Positions 11,148-23,275 of a stretch of 64,000 nt of DNA are shown piece by piece. The translations under genes were made by a program, and so were the position numbers. Source of the DNA: Flaveria trinervia (Eukaryota > Streptophyta > Magnoliopsida > Asterales > Asteraceae); the NCBI GenBank assembly GCA_025506515.1, contig CM046453.1, positions 41,113,727 to 41,177,726 of the forward strand, read 5' to 3'. Positions within the stretch are counted from its first letter, which is position 1, and each line of letters begins with the position of its first letter. The notes beneath the pieces were generated by a model, which was not told the origin of the DNA, made no database searches, and saw nothing but the letters and a program-made list of their open reading frames with translations.

Positions 11148-13964
11148 ATGACTACTCCTTCCAATGATCCTCACAATACTGGTTCCTCAACCAAGCCACC
11201 TATGCTGGTTAGGAATGAGTATAACATATGGCAAAGACGTATGCTCCATCACCTGTCTGTTAACAGCGCAGGGTGTTGGACATCAGTGGTACATGGTCCA
11301 CACAAGCCTATGGTGAATAACCCGGAAACCAATCAAATGGTTCCGAAGAGGAGGGAGCAATACTCAGATGAGGATAAGAAGTTGCTTGAAATTGATGCAA
11401 AAGCCCATGGAATTCTGGCCATGGCACTGCCCAATGAAATCTATTCTGGGCTAATGCATCATGAAACTGCCCATGACCTCTGGAATGCCTTGAAAGAACA
11501 ATTTGGAGGAACAGATGAGGTCTTGGCAAATAATAGAGAAATTCTTGCCCAACAATATGAGACATTCTCTCATAGAAAGGGTGAGACACTGACTCAACAA
11601 TATGAGCGGTTCTCTTGTTTGATCTCTGAACTAAAAATGGTCAAACTTGAATACACAATATTCAGATGAATAACAGATTTCTCAGATCACTGCCTGAGAG
11701 ATGGACACATATACTATTGTCCTACGCTCCAGTGCAAGTTTGGACAAACTATCTCTCACCCAACTCCATGGGAAACTGCTCACTTTTGAGAGAGAGATAG
11801 AACAGAAGAGAAAGTTGTCTTCATCTGGAAAGCTCACTGAAGACTTTGTACAAGGCAACACTGCCTTGGTGGTCATGAGTCAGAATATGCTTCATCTGAA
11901 TGCCAGTATGATGAGCATATTAATTTCTCTTCAAGCACTTCTGATTCTGCATTTGTGAGTATTGATGGTCAGTTTACTGGGTGTAATAATGACAATCTAT
12001 GTTTCATTATGGATGATCTCAAGGGGATTGCTGATGATGACTTAGAAGAGATGGATATTTTGAGCCAAATGGCTTGATAATATCAATCTCAGAAGTTCTA
12101 CAAAAGAACTGGAAGAAAATTCCCAGGACTCTCTGGCAAAACCAAAGTTGGTTTTGACAAGAGCAAGTTGAGGTGTCACAAATGCCAAAGGCTTGGACAC
12201 TTTGCAAGAGAGTGTAGATCAACTGGATCTAACTCCACTGCACCCTTTGTGACTTTTCCTGGCAATAGTCAACAACACAGAGGGCAACATCCTGTCACCT
12301 CTAGTCATCATCCTCAACAACAATCTCCGGCATATTTTGTTCCCAGGGTCAAATGCCATATCCGTACCCTTGTTATTACATGCCACAGTCAAATCAAGTT
12401 CAAGTTCCTATGACACCACAACCTCATGCACTACCAGAACCTCAGCCTTCCCAATCTCATCAACAACCTCAATCTCAACAACACAGCTTCTTCACCCCAG
12501 GAGTTGTTGACTGGAGCAGTTTACCAGATGACTTGTCTGGTCATGATCAACTGTTCTCAGGTGCTGGTCAACATGGTGGTGACAGTCCCTTTGGGATCTA
12601 GCTCTTATGGCTTTGGAGTCTGCTGATACTTCATTTTCCAATGCCTCTACACCTCAGGTATCACAGGTATCCTCTGAGGCAAAAGCCAAATTATGTTCTG
12701 AACCATGCATAGCAGCATTTGCTTCCATGAGAAGCAAATGTAGCTCTAATTAATAAGAACATTGAGCTAGAACAAATAATTTCCAAAAACAAAGCTGAGT
12801 TTGAGTTTGTGCTCAAAGATAAAAATGATGAGATTTATAAACTGAATTGCCAAATAATTGATGATAAGGCTAGAGAAGAAGTACTTCTAGAGAAGTACAA
12901 AGATCTCAAAGAAACCCTTGCAGTTACCCAGGTCGAGTGTGATAGATGGGTACAATCATGCAAAGGTTTTGAAATGCTTCTTAGTAAGCAATCTGCTTCA
13001 AATGTGAAGTTTGGAATTGGTTACAATCACACTGCTCCACCTACAGATTTTACACCAAGAGCAGAGGTAGAATCTGATGGTGAGAGTGATAACCAATCCA
13101 TCACATCATGTGATCTACCTTCTGATACAGCACAATCAGAAGTAGCAGTCAGCATCAAGCCCTCTTTGAACCTATCAGCTGATGTTGATGGTTCAAATGC
13201 TGACATTCACATGATTAATGAGTTGATCAACTCAGGAGTTAATCCTGAAGGTCCTGAAAGGACTAGAGAGCAGGATTTAACACCTGAAGTTCAAACTTCA
13301 ACTGCTGTCAGTACTGAAGAGAAGAAAACTGGCAGTAGAAAGAGTTTGAAGACTACTAAAGAGGTAGTCAAGAAAGCAACCAATGCTTCCAAAGCATTGA
13401 AGAACAAGTCTTCTGTTGCTTCACCCTCTTTAGTTGATGATCAACCTAAGATGAAGAAGAAACCATGTGAAGTATGTGGTTTGTTCATCATCTTACAGAT
13501 GATTGTTGGTACAAAAGAGGTTCCAAACTCAAACAAAAGAAGAAATTAATGAGAAAATGGTAAAAATGAAAACTGAGTTTGAGACCACATTTGTATCAGC
13601 AACATCAAATCCTGTAACCCTTAAGTCCTTAAAGGGGTTAAACAGGTGACAGCTGAGGGTGCTCAGAAGAAGAAGGTGCAACATAGGACTTATCAAACTC
13701 CACTAGCAATGTGTCTGATGAGCTGAAAGCTTTATCACAAAATCAGACACAGCTGGTGATGATGGTACAACATCTGTTGGGTAGAGTTAACCAACTAGAT
13801 TCTCCTATGTTGAAACCACAGAAAAGGAGGTCCAAGCCAAAGGACTCCTCTTCTACACCATCTTCTTCCTCTCAGGCTGTTGTTTCAAATAAACCTGTTA
13901 GTTTACCATCTATTGATGAGACCAGGCCCAAAACCAAAAGGTTTGGGTCTCTAAAACTAACTGA
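11148..13964 (+). pseudogene. Element B giant gag
   Basis: Starts at ATG 11148 (MTTPSNDPHNTGSSTKPPML), about 220 nt after the PBS. The ancestral stop TGA at 13962-13964 gives about 938 codons. The N-terminal part is a UBN2-like Gag domain (NIWQRRMLHHL, HGILAMALPNEIYSGLMHHE, EVLANNREILAQQYETF). The first CCHC is CHKCQRLGHFAREC (about 12175-12216), followed by a Pro/Gln/His-rich segment, a coiled coil (about 12760-12990) and a degenerate second CCHC region (KKPCEVCGLF, about 13462). A conserved QTQLVMMVQHLLGRVNQLD motif follows. Frameshifts or stops near 11669, 11958, 12077, 12740, 13490 and 13939. Particle-forming and RNA-binding roles follow from the family. Confidence 0.88.
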
Positions 13965-13980
13965 TTGTTTATTATTGCAG
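13957..13980 (+). promoter_or_regulatory. Candidate 3' splice site at the gag/pol junction of B
   Basis: CTAAC (13957-13961) overlaps the ancestral gag stop TGA, then a T-rich stretch ends in TTGCAG at 13980, 16 nt after the stop. In this copy a missing A upstream puts gag and pol in one phase, masking the stop. Confidence 0.5.
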
Positions 13981-15440
13981 GGTTCTTCAACATGCCAAAG
14001 TAGCATCTGGTATGTAGACAGTGGGGGATCTATGCACATGACTGGGAACAGCTCTCTTCTTCATGACTACTCTCAAGGAAAGAAGGGATTTGTCTCTTTT
14101 GGCAATGATGCTAGGGGTTACATCATCGGTAAGGGCTTTGTCTCCAATGGAGAAATCAAATTTGATGATGTTAATCATGTGGAAAATCTCAAGTACAATC
14201 TCTTGAGTGTCAGTCAAATGTGTGATAAAGGCCATGTTGCCCTTTTCACCAGTCAAAACTGTAGGATTCTGTCATCCAAAGTTTTGCACTTGATTGACAA
14301 GGTGTTGGATGATCACACTCTCCTGAAAGCCAACAGGACAGGAAGAGTGTATGCCTTAGATCTCTCTAAGAAGATAGATCTCAAAGGCAATCCTTGCCTA
14401 TTTTCCAAAGCCTCTTCTCAAGAATCTAAACTGGGCACAGGAGGCTTGGTCATGTTAATCTCAAAAACATGAATCAGCTTAGCCACAATAGTTTAGTCAG
14501 AGGCTTACCAATAAAGAGTTCCACTGTGATGAAACCTGCACTGCTTGTTTAAAAGGAAAACAGCACAAAGTCTCATTCCCTCCTATTGAAGTGTCCAAGT
14601 CCACTGCCTGCTTGCAATTACTGCATATGGATCTATTTGGTCCTGTGAGAGTAATGAGCATGGCAAAGAAGAAATACTGTCTGGTAATTGTGGATGATTA
14701 CTCCAGATTTGTATGGACTTTCTTTCTACACATCAAAGGATGAGGCTGCTCAGAAGATTATTCACTTTGTGCTGTACATTGAAAGCAGTATTCCCTTCCA
14801 GTCAAGTGTATTAGAGTGATAATGGAACTGAGTTCAGAAATCATACACTTGATGACTTCTATCTTTCAAAGGGAATCAAAAGGCAGTTCAGCATTCCAAG
14901 GACTCCAGAACAAAATGGAGTAGTGGAGAGAAAGAACAGGACCCTCATTGAAGCTGCAAGGTCCATGCTGGCTGACTCAGGTTTGCCACTGACCTTTTGG
15001 GCTGAAGCTGTCAACACAGCTTGTTATGTGCAAAATAGAGTTTTAGTAAATCAGAGGTTGATGAAGACTCCATATGAAGTTCTCCATCATTTGGCTCCTC
15101 TGATTTCATTTTTCAAAGCATTTGGGTGTCCCTGTTTTATTCTCAACACAAAGGATCAACTCCATAAATTTGATCCTAAGGTGGATGCAGGGTACTTTGT
15201 TGGTTATTCATCTACTTGCAAGGCATACAGAGTCTTCAACTGCAGAACAAAATGGTTGAAGAAACTCTACATGTTAAGTTTGGACATACTGCAATATGTT
15301 TCCTTATCAAACTCCTGTTGTTGCTCCTGTCAACAGTTCACCACCTGGTGGTACTGCTGATGATGATGATGATTGCAGTACTCACCTCTTCAGGTTTAGT
15401 GATCAGCTGCCTGACTCAGCTAGACCTGATGTTCCTGTAG
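13981..15440 (+). pseudogene. Element B protease and integrase
   Basis: Begins after the acceptor with SIWYVDSGGSMHMTGNS (protease DSG, about 14008-14055), GKGFVSNGEIKFDDV and YNLLSVSQMCDKGH. The HHCC region follows (about 14430-14560, frameshifted at 14430). The integrase core has LHMDLFGPVR (about 14622), DNGTEFR (about 14818) and PEQNGVVERKNRT (about 14905-14942), so the three acidic residues are all present, then WAEAVNTACYVQNR and FGCPCFILNTKDQ. Frameshifts near 14740, 14785, 14815, 15250 and 15440. Confidence 0.9.
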
Positions 15441-17234
15441 CTCCAGTAGCCATCCACAACAAATGCTGATGAGATTTCTTCGAATTCAACTTCCTTTGAA
15501 TTACCATCCACTGATTGGTTTCAAGGAAATGATTCACCATCACCATCTGTTGCTGCTGAACCGGCTACAAACACTTGCACAGATCTCATTGTGTATCAAG
15601 ATCTGAAGAATCACCCTATGTCTCAAATCATTGGTGATATCACTGCTGGAGTATCAACAAGAAGTCAATTGTCAAATTTCTGCTTCTATGCTCTCTTCAT
15701 CAGTCAGCAAGAGCCAAAGAATTATCACATTGCTTTAAAGGACAATGGATGGGTTGATGCCATGCAGCTTGAGCTTCTTCAGTTCAAGAAACAGCAAGTG
15801 TGGGAACTGGTTCCTCTACCTCCAGGTAAGTGTGCAATAGGCACTAAATGGGTGTTTAGGAACAAAACTGATGAAAATGGGCTTATTGTTAAGAACAAGG
15901 CCAGACTGGTTGTTCAGGGGTTTGCACAAGAAGAAGGTATTGATTATGATGAAACCTTTGCCCCTGTAGCCAGACTGGAAGCAATTCGATTGTTTTTAGC
16001 TTATGCTGCTTATCAAAACCTTAAAGTTTTTCAAATGGATGTCAAAGTGCATTTTTGTATGGAAAAATTAAAGAAGAGGTTTATGTATGTCAACCTCCAG
16101 GCTTTGAGGACAATAAACATCCTAATTGGGTGTATAAGCTTGATAAAGCTCTTTATGGGTTAAAACAAGCTCCCAGAGCCTGGTATGAGACATTATCAAA
16201 CTTTCTTCTGGAAAACAATTTCACTAGAGGCTCCATAGATAAGACTTTATTCATTAAGAAAGCTGGGCAGCATAATCTACTTGTTCAAATTTATGTAGAT
16301 GATATCATTTTTGCATCCTCTGATCCAAAGTTGTGTGATGCCTTTACAAAGTTGATGCAACAGAAGTTTGAAATGAGTGCCATGGGAGAATTACAGTTCT
16401 TTCTGGGGTTGCAAATCAAACAAAAGGCTGATGGAATTTTTATTCATCAGTCCAAATATACAAAAGATCTTTTGCAAAAGTTTGATTTACAAAACTGTAA
16501 GCCTTGTTCTACTCCCATGAGCAGCACCACACAACTGGACACAAGATCAGAAAGGTAAAGTGGTTGATGAAACACTTTACAGATGTATGATTGGGTCCTT
16601 GATGTATTTAACAGCTTCTAGACCAGATATTATGTTTGCTACATGTGTTTGTGCTAGATTTCAGGCTGCACCTAAAGAGTCTCATCTGATTGCAGTCAAG
16701 AGGATCTTTAGATATCTGCAAGGCACTCCATCTCTAGGTTTATGGTATTCTACCGGACATTCTGGTAAATTAGTTGCTTTTTCTGACAGTGACTATGCAG
16801 GGTGTAAGTTGACCAGGAAATCAACTTCTGGTGGATGTCAATTCCTAGGCAACTGCTTGATTTCTTGGCAGAGCAAGAAACAGACCTCAGTTGCTACATC
16901 CACTGCTGAAGCAGTACATTGCTGCTGCAAGTTGTACATCTCAGGTACTCTGGCTTCAAAACCAACTTTTGGATTATGGCATTACAGAGACTAAGACTCC
17001 ATTGTTAATGGATAGTGCTTCAGCTCTTTGCATTGTCAAAAATCCAGTCCAGCACTCTAGGACCAAACATATAGAGATCAGACATCATTTTATAAGGGAT
17101 TGTTTTGAAAAAGGTCTGATTGATCCTAAGTTTGTGCCTAGTGCTGATGAGCTTGCAGACATTTTACTAAGCCTTTGGATAGTTCAACTTTCCAAAACCT
17201 GGTGTTAAGGCTTGGTATGCTGCAGCTAGAATAA
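15441..17234 (+). pseudogene. Element B reverse transcriptase and RNase H
   Basis: RT begins with KNYHIALKDNGWVDAMQLEL (about 15718), IGTKWVFRNK, ARLVVQGFAQEEGIDYDETF and ARLEAIRLF, breaks by a one-base insertion near 16047 (MDVKVH), and continues with VCQPPGF, LDKALYGLKQAPRAWYE and YVDDIIFASS (about 16292-16320). RNase H follows from 16560 with MIGSLMYLTASRPDI, SDSDYAGC, TSTAEA (frameshift near 16910), MDSASALCI, HSRTKHIEIRHH and MLQLE, and stops at 17232-17234. Catalytic residues of both domains are visible. Confidence 0.9.
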
Positions 17235-17990
17235 GTGACAACTACTGATGATCTTAGTAATTCATACTGATGATCATGAGTACCTATGTCACATATAAGT
17301 ACTGAGCTCTTTTACCCTCAGTAGTTTTTATAACTACTGAAGGCTAAATGTCTCACAAGTACTGAAGTACTTCATCTGTTCTAAACTACTATGTAGTTAC
17401 AACTACTGATGCAGTTACAACTACTGCAATCAGTAAAACAGATAAGTACTGATGTCCTATGAAACCACTGAAATCAGCCAAAAAGACTGATGAATGTGTT
17501 GAGGACAGTTTGAAACAGCTGAAAAGCTAAGAATTGACGAAAACAGCTGAAGAGAACTTTCTCTTCAGTCGTTTGTACAACTGCTGTTTCATTTTAAACA
17601 ACTGAAGCAAAACCACGTCTTCAGTAGTTTTATAACTACTGATGACTAATACCAAGTCTTCAGTTGTTTACAACAGCTGATGACAAAACCACTGTCTTCA
17701 GTAGTTTCATAACTACTGATGACAACACCAAGTCCTCAGTTTTTCAATCATCTGAAGTCAAAACCACGGTCTTCAGTAGTTTTCTAAACTACTGATGCCT
17801 AACACCACGACTTCAGCTGTTTCAACGTCTGAAAGGATAATACCATGTCAACGGTCGTTTAAAACTACTGATGACTAACACCACATCCTTCAGTCGTTTC
17901 CTTACCCGTACCCTATATATACCCTAACCTTAGCTCTCATGCTTCATCTTCTTCAAACCTAACGTTCCTCTCCAAAACTTCCCTCTTCTC
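17235..17990 (+). promoter_or_regulatory. Hairpin array and TATA-like box upstream of the accessory ORF of B
   Basis: After the RNase H stop there is no coding sequence. From 17619 to 17873 there are seven imperfect hairpins starting near 17619, 17658, 17696, 17734, 17771, 17811 and 17847, a period of 36-40 bp. Typical arms are CTTCAGTAGTT and AACTACTGATG, separated by a conserved spacer resembling ACTAACACCA. CCTATATATACC (TATA core 17914-17921) follows, then a CT-rich leader and an ATG at 17991. This is the layout of a promoter. The same motif words fill the U3 of the LTR. Promoter function is inferred. Confidence 0.65.
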
Positions 17991-20900
17991 ATGGGCGTCT
18001 ATGCAAATTAAACCGCGACACAACTGTGTTGCCTACCTCACTAAATCGCCATCTGGACTAAGTTCGATACTGCTATCGATCTTATGGTTCAGTCCCAATA
18101 CAACACGGCATTTCTTCTGAATCCCATTTACATGCCGAATCCTTGCACCAATTTTGGATGAACGTTACTGTTACCACTGGGAGAACAACACACCATCCCT
18201 CCGGTCGGTCGTCAACACCAAAGAAGTAGTCATCACTCCTGCAATAATCCGCCAATTCTTCAACTGAATGATGCTACTTCTCCTGCTGGATATCCGAAGG
18301 GCACCATAGATCTATCCTTTGCTCAACATGGATATCAAGGCGATCTCAGTGCCTCCACTATCATGAAGAAACACTTTAATGACGCTGAGCGCCTGATCTT
18401 TCACATGGTGAATGTATGTTTGGCCCCTAAGACGTCGTCTTGGGATCAAATGTCCACCAAATGGCAGCAGGTAATGTATTCTATTCTTGAGCAACAACCA
18501 CTTAATTTTTCTGAAATAATATTTTTAGAGCTCAAGGATATGGCTCAAAAACTAACTGCCAACCGTTGGATACTATATCCACGGTTCATCATGGCCATTA
18601 TTATAGACGCTTAATGCTGAGGGACTTGTTGGCTTGGGAGTCCCTGCTACGGCTGTTCTGCCGGAAGTATACTCCCGGCACAACTCTGACCGGACACTCA
18701 AATTGGCTGCCAAGCTGCGCAAACCCACGCAGCTGGAACCCACAGCCACCACCTCCAAATCCAAAGTCCCCACCAACCCACCAAAAAGAAACCCAAAACG
18801 GCTACTCAGGGAATTGAGTCCCCTGAGGATGCCCTTGCAACACAAACGCAGGATATATCCACTAGTCCAAACCCCCTAGTGGATACAATGACTCCTCCAG
18901 CCACAGCCGCTCAGGCTTCCTCTCAACAGAAGCCTGCAGCACCACCCAAGGGGTACCTACTTATCTGGATCTTCCTCACTTGAGGATTGCCATTGAAGAG
19001 CACCAACCTCCCCAGGTGCACACTGCTTCTATCCCCTCACCCCAAACAACCGCCCCTCACAGCCCAACTTTAATAGTTGCACAAGTGCTGACTCAATTGC
19101 ACTCCTCACCCCCCCCCCAGAAACCACTTTTACTGGGAATACCTCTACAATTGAGGGGGAGGACACAGTGCACTTGAGAACCCACAGCACAGGGTTTCCC
19201 ACTTCTATCTCCTGGTGTAGACAAGGAGCTTAGAATATCTAGTGAGGCTGCCACCTCCTCTGACTCAGCACATGACCAGAGTGAGACTGGTAACATTGCT
19301 AAGACCTCACTAGAGGCAACAGCTGATGATGGACATTGTCCTGAGGCTGGAAGTCCCCAGTACCAAGCACAAGGGCACATGCACCAACTGGTCTACACCC
19401 AGTGCATGTAAATCCTGCTCTAAGCAGGAGGTCAGCTGATTCAGCTTCGGCTGATGATGACCTGGCTTTTTCTATGATGTTCTTGCCCAGAACACATCCT
19501 TGAAGAGAAAGTCAGTAGGCTGCAAAACCTACTTGACCAACTCTCACAAGGAGAAAGACCATCTGCCTCTATCCACCCACAGATGATGCACCTTCACTTG
19601 AAGGTTTCCCAAACACCGAGCCACTCCAAATCAACCACCTACCTCTGCTTCAGGCCCTACTTCTCAGGAACAGAACCCTCCTGAGCAAATAGGTGTTGTA
19701 CTCCAAAATTCCCTCCCTCTCATCACACCCATAATCACTGATATAGTGATCAAAGCCATTGATGAGAGGCTTTCCTCACATTACAGCCCTTGGTTGATGT
19801 TGCTGTCCAAAGGCTCTTCTGCGGTACAAACCCCTTCCTCCAATGCAACCAAAAAGGGGGAGAGTACTGCAGTGAAAAAGAAGAGGAAAGAGGAAAAGAT
19901 CCGAGGAAAGAAGGAAGCGAGCAAGCCCAAAAGGAGGAGAAAGAACAGCAACCAATGCTCACCTACAAGCGGAAGAAAGGTGCTGATGATCACATTGCTG
20001 AAGATAAAGCCTTGGAGCTGCTGATAAAAGAGGCTGATGCCGAACACAGCAGATCAATGGACAACATCATTGATCAGTGTTTAGGCAAGGCCATGACACC
20101 AACAAACTTGACTCTGAGATTCGACGACTAGAGATTGAAGAAATCCAGAATAGATGGGCAAGTTATGAAGTGTTAGAAGAGAAAGGCTTGAATCATGATA
20201 AGATTTATTGCAAAATATCTTGAAGATCAATGATTGAAATCAAAGCTTGGTCCAGGGACAGTATCTTGGCAATCACCACCAAGATCTGTTCGTCTGAAGC
20301 ATACACTAAGGGGCTTGTTATTGAAGCTTTGAATGAAGCGGGTGCTGGGAGCAGGACTGAGCTAGCCAAGCAATCAAAAGCCAACTCACCTCAAGGATGC
20401 TAGCACAGCCTGTCAACATTCCCACACCAAAACCACCCAAAACACAACCCACCAAACCAACTCCCATACCCTCAAAACCCATAGCCGATGATATACCCTT
20501 GAAGAAGAAGAGAATATTGAGGCTAGAAGAAGATGAAGAAGATGATGAAGACAGGCTGCCGCTCTCAGCTGTGATTCAGTTGCCTAAGGCCACAAGTCAC
20601 TCCTCAGCAATTACACCCGAAGTCTAGAGACAAATGGTTAAAGTGAAGCTAGAAGAAGAAGAGCTTCATAAACAGCATGATGAGGAATTGCTGAAGAGAG
20701 TTGACAAAGCTTATGCTGCCACATCTTCTATCATCAATATGAAGGAGCAAGCCCTCAGACTTTACACTCTCAGGCATACCTTTCAATATCAAAAGGAAAG
20801 AGTGAGGATTTGGCCTGATCCCAGGGTCTCTCACAGAATTCATAAGATAATATACCTCGGAGATACATTGGCCAGGTGAAAAAGATCGTAGATGAAGTGA

Positions 20901-21271
20901 TCTCTCTGGTCTTTGTAGTTTCACCCTGGGAAATCCTAGAAGACTTCAAGAAGGCCTACAAAGCTAATCTAACCCGTCAGAAGATGCTGGAAAACAAAAT
21001 AGTGAAAAAGGGGTTAGTTTACAAGAGGCTTGAGGAAGTCAGGAAAAATGAGCTCCAGTTGTTCCTAGAGGGTAATCACCCGGATGAGTTTGCTTACAGA
21101 ATAATAACAACTGTGGAGCTGAAGAATGGGAAATAGGCCAAATACCTGTCTGAGTATTATGGGCCGGAATCATTGTTTGAAGGAGGTGCTGAAGAGCTAA
21201 CCATGGAGGAACAAATCACCTTCCTTGAGGCCTACACAAGAGAGTCGTACAGACTCATTATGGGGAAGTGA
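17991..21271 (+). pseudogene. Accessory (env-position) ORF of element B
   Basis: Spans about 1090 codons between RNase H and the 3' LTR, broken by several indels. N-terminal domain (about 18060-18610): IDLMVQSQYNTAFLLNP, VVITPAIIRQF, MKKHFNDAERLIFHMVN, APKTSSWDQMSTKWQQ and WILYPRF. The middle (about 18650-19720) is Pro/Thr/Ser-rich and low complexity. A basic Lys/Glu-rich stretch (about 19850-19990) follows. The C-terminal domain (about 20634-21271) has EEELHKQHDEELLKRVDKAY, RVRIWPDPRVSHRI, VVSPWEILEDF and EEQITFLEAYTRESY. I see no signal peptide or membrane segment, so an envelope role is not supported. It is homologous to the ORFs at 55701 and 62495. Function unknown. Confidence 0.8.
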
Positions 21272-21466
21272 ACCTCATGAATGGATAACAACTTTGTGTC
21301 CTGTTCCCCAAACAGTTCCCATTCATACTCTGCCCAACAAATATTGAGGTTCTTCCCAGGCCGGAGCTTACATGGGTCATCTTCTCTGATCAAGAAGGAA
21401 AAAGACCAACATTTTGCCATCAATAAGTGGGAGAATAAATAACTTAGAGGTTTTGGCTGCATTGGT

Positions 21467-21478
21467 TCAGGGGGAGTT
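21467..21478 (+). other. Polypurine tract of B
   Basis: TTCAGGGGGAGTT immediately before the 3' LTR; this type of tract primes plus-strand DNA synthesis. Element E has the same sequence at 59260-59271. Confidence 0.9.
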
Positions 21479-22367
21479 TGTTGGACCAAAAGAACCAATG
21501 AGCCAAGATCAGAAAACCTCTAAGTCCCACATGGTATCACAACAACTGCTGAAAGCCTCATCAGTAGTTTGACAAGTGCTAAAGACTTCAACAGCTGAAG
21601 ATCAAGTGCTGAAGACCTCAACAGCTGAAGAACCAAAGTGCTGAAGTACAACAGCTGAAGAACACAAGTGCTGAAGCTGAAGACCAAAGTACTGAAGTAC
21701 AACACTGAAGAGTTACAAGTGCTGAAGATCAACAACTGATGTACAAGGTCCGAAGACAAAGACTGAAGGCATCAGCTGATGATATCTACTGAAGTCATCA
21801 GCTGATGAAACACCTGAAGGTCAAATTTTGAAGATCTACTGAAGCCTCAGTAGTTTGTCACAACTGCTGAAGAGTACTTCTTCAGTAGTTATGATATCAG
21901 TAGTTTTATATTTTTATGTTTCAGTAGTTTTGTAAAACGACTGAAGAGCTTGTTCTTCAGTCGTTGTAGTTTCAGTAGTTTTATATTTTGTACTTAACAT
22001 GCTGATATGTTCTCAGTAGTTGTGAACATTTCAGTAGTTTGTTAAGAATTAGTTATTTTTTTGTTTAGATCTGCCAGTTGTCACTTTCCGTGATAACAGC
22101 AGTGATTGTTGCACTCTATATAAGGAGTGACAACTCATTGTAATGATTATGAATGAGATGAATGAATTCAATAAACGAATGATTTGATTAGAAATATTCT
22201 TCATCCATAAACATTCCTTGAAATCAGAAATATATATTCTCTCCCTATAACCGTATGCGCTTTTAATGCTTACAAATATCAATTGCTTGCTACAATTGGT
22301 CTAATTCTGTTTGTATTCCGCTGCTTTGTATCCTAATACATCAAACTTGTGATCGCTGATCCTGTCA
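21479..22367 (+). repeat. 3' LTR of element B (889 bp)
   Basis: Same ends as the 5' LTR. Retains the intact TATA box CTATATAAGG (about 22115-22124). In the first 400 bp, the differences from the 5' copy are mainly one-base indels plus a few substitutions. Confidence 0.95.
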
Positions 22368-22372
22368 TAGTT
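22368..22372. repeat. Target-site duplication of B, right copy (TAGTT)
   Basis: Perfect match to 10027-10031. The surrounding host sequence is the integrase gene of element C. Confidence 0.95.
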
Positions 22373-23275
22373 CCACTAAAGGGTGCCTTAGTCATTTTAC
22401 CTTGTAAACAAGATTCACACACATCAAATGAATCACATTCATTTGTTTTTAAAAGACCATTCTTTTGAAGTGTTTGTATAGGTTTATTATTTATATGACG
22501 AAGACGACAATGCCAAAGATAGGTATCACTCAAATCCAACTTGAGTTTCTTGGTGCTAGTTTGGTACAATGAACTATTTAAAGTATTTTCATGAACCAAT
22601 TCATAAATACCATTAATGGGTATAACTTTAAAATAGAACATATCATTTAAAGAAACATGAATATCATTTTCAACAAAAGATAATACATAATCATAAAGTC
22701 TTAATTGGGATACAGAAATAATGTTCCTAGTCAAACTAGGAGCATACAAAACATTCTTCAAACTAACATCCAAGCCACTTGGAAGTTTCAAGATGTAGTC
22801 CCCACGAGCTTCAACTTGGACTTTGGTTCCATTGCCCATGAAGAGGCTAACATCCCCTTGATTGAAGTCCCTACTTCTTTTGAACCCCTGCAACAAATTA
22901 CAAATATGAGTTCCACATCCGGTATCTAATACCCATGTGTTTGAAGATGTAACTTTAAGATCAATATGAATCATGTATATTGTACCTGAGGTCTGCCTGG
23001 CATCCCTCTTGGCTTTCAACTCTTGGAGATGGACAGGACAATTTCTTGCCCAATGTCCAATCTCCACACACTTGAAGCATGGGCCATTGGTAGCAACCTT
23101 TTGCTTCTTCTCTTGTGGTTTGGGTGGCACCCTTGCCACCCCTTTCCTATTTCCCCATACGGGTCCCTTACCCTTGGCAACCTTTGCCTTGGGTGCGGGA
23201 TGAGGCCTTTTCTTGTTCCCACCTTCATTGATGGTGAGAACAGGTAAAACCCTTTTACCCATGGCCGCCTCGTCT
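22373..23275 (-). pseudogene. Element C: zinc knuckle, protease and start of integrase
   Basis: One long minus-strand frame. It begins with MLKIDEAAMGKRVLPVLTINEGG, then a Lys/Pro-rich basic segment, a CCHC knuckle CFKCVEIGHWARNC (about 23050-23090), the protease motif TWVLDTGCGTHICN (DTG, about 22905-22945), NVLYAPSLTRNIISVSQL, and the HHCC region YLWHCRLRHIN ... CDSFDVCESCLQGKMTKAPF (about 22395-22530). It ends where B is inserted. Compared with D the frame is intact through the protease, so this stretch of C is better preserved than that of D. Confidence 0.9.

Larger units (their letters stand above)
10032..22367 (+). mobile_element. Element B: complete-length sirevirus-like element with accessory ORF (12.3 kb)
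   Basis: The most complete element here: TAGTT, LTR (10032-10917), PBS, gag, pol (PR-IN-RT-RH), a 0.75-kb hairpin-array spacer with a TATA-like box, an accessory ORF (17991-21271), polypurine tract, LTR (21479-22367), TAGTT. At about 12.3 kb it is roughly twice the size of a simple copia element; the excess is the giant gag and the 4 kb between RNase H and the 3' LTR. It lies opposite to its host, element C. All ORFs carry frameshifts, many by one base. Confidence 0.96.
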
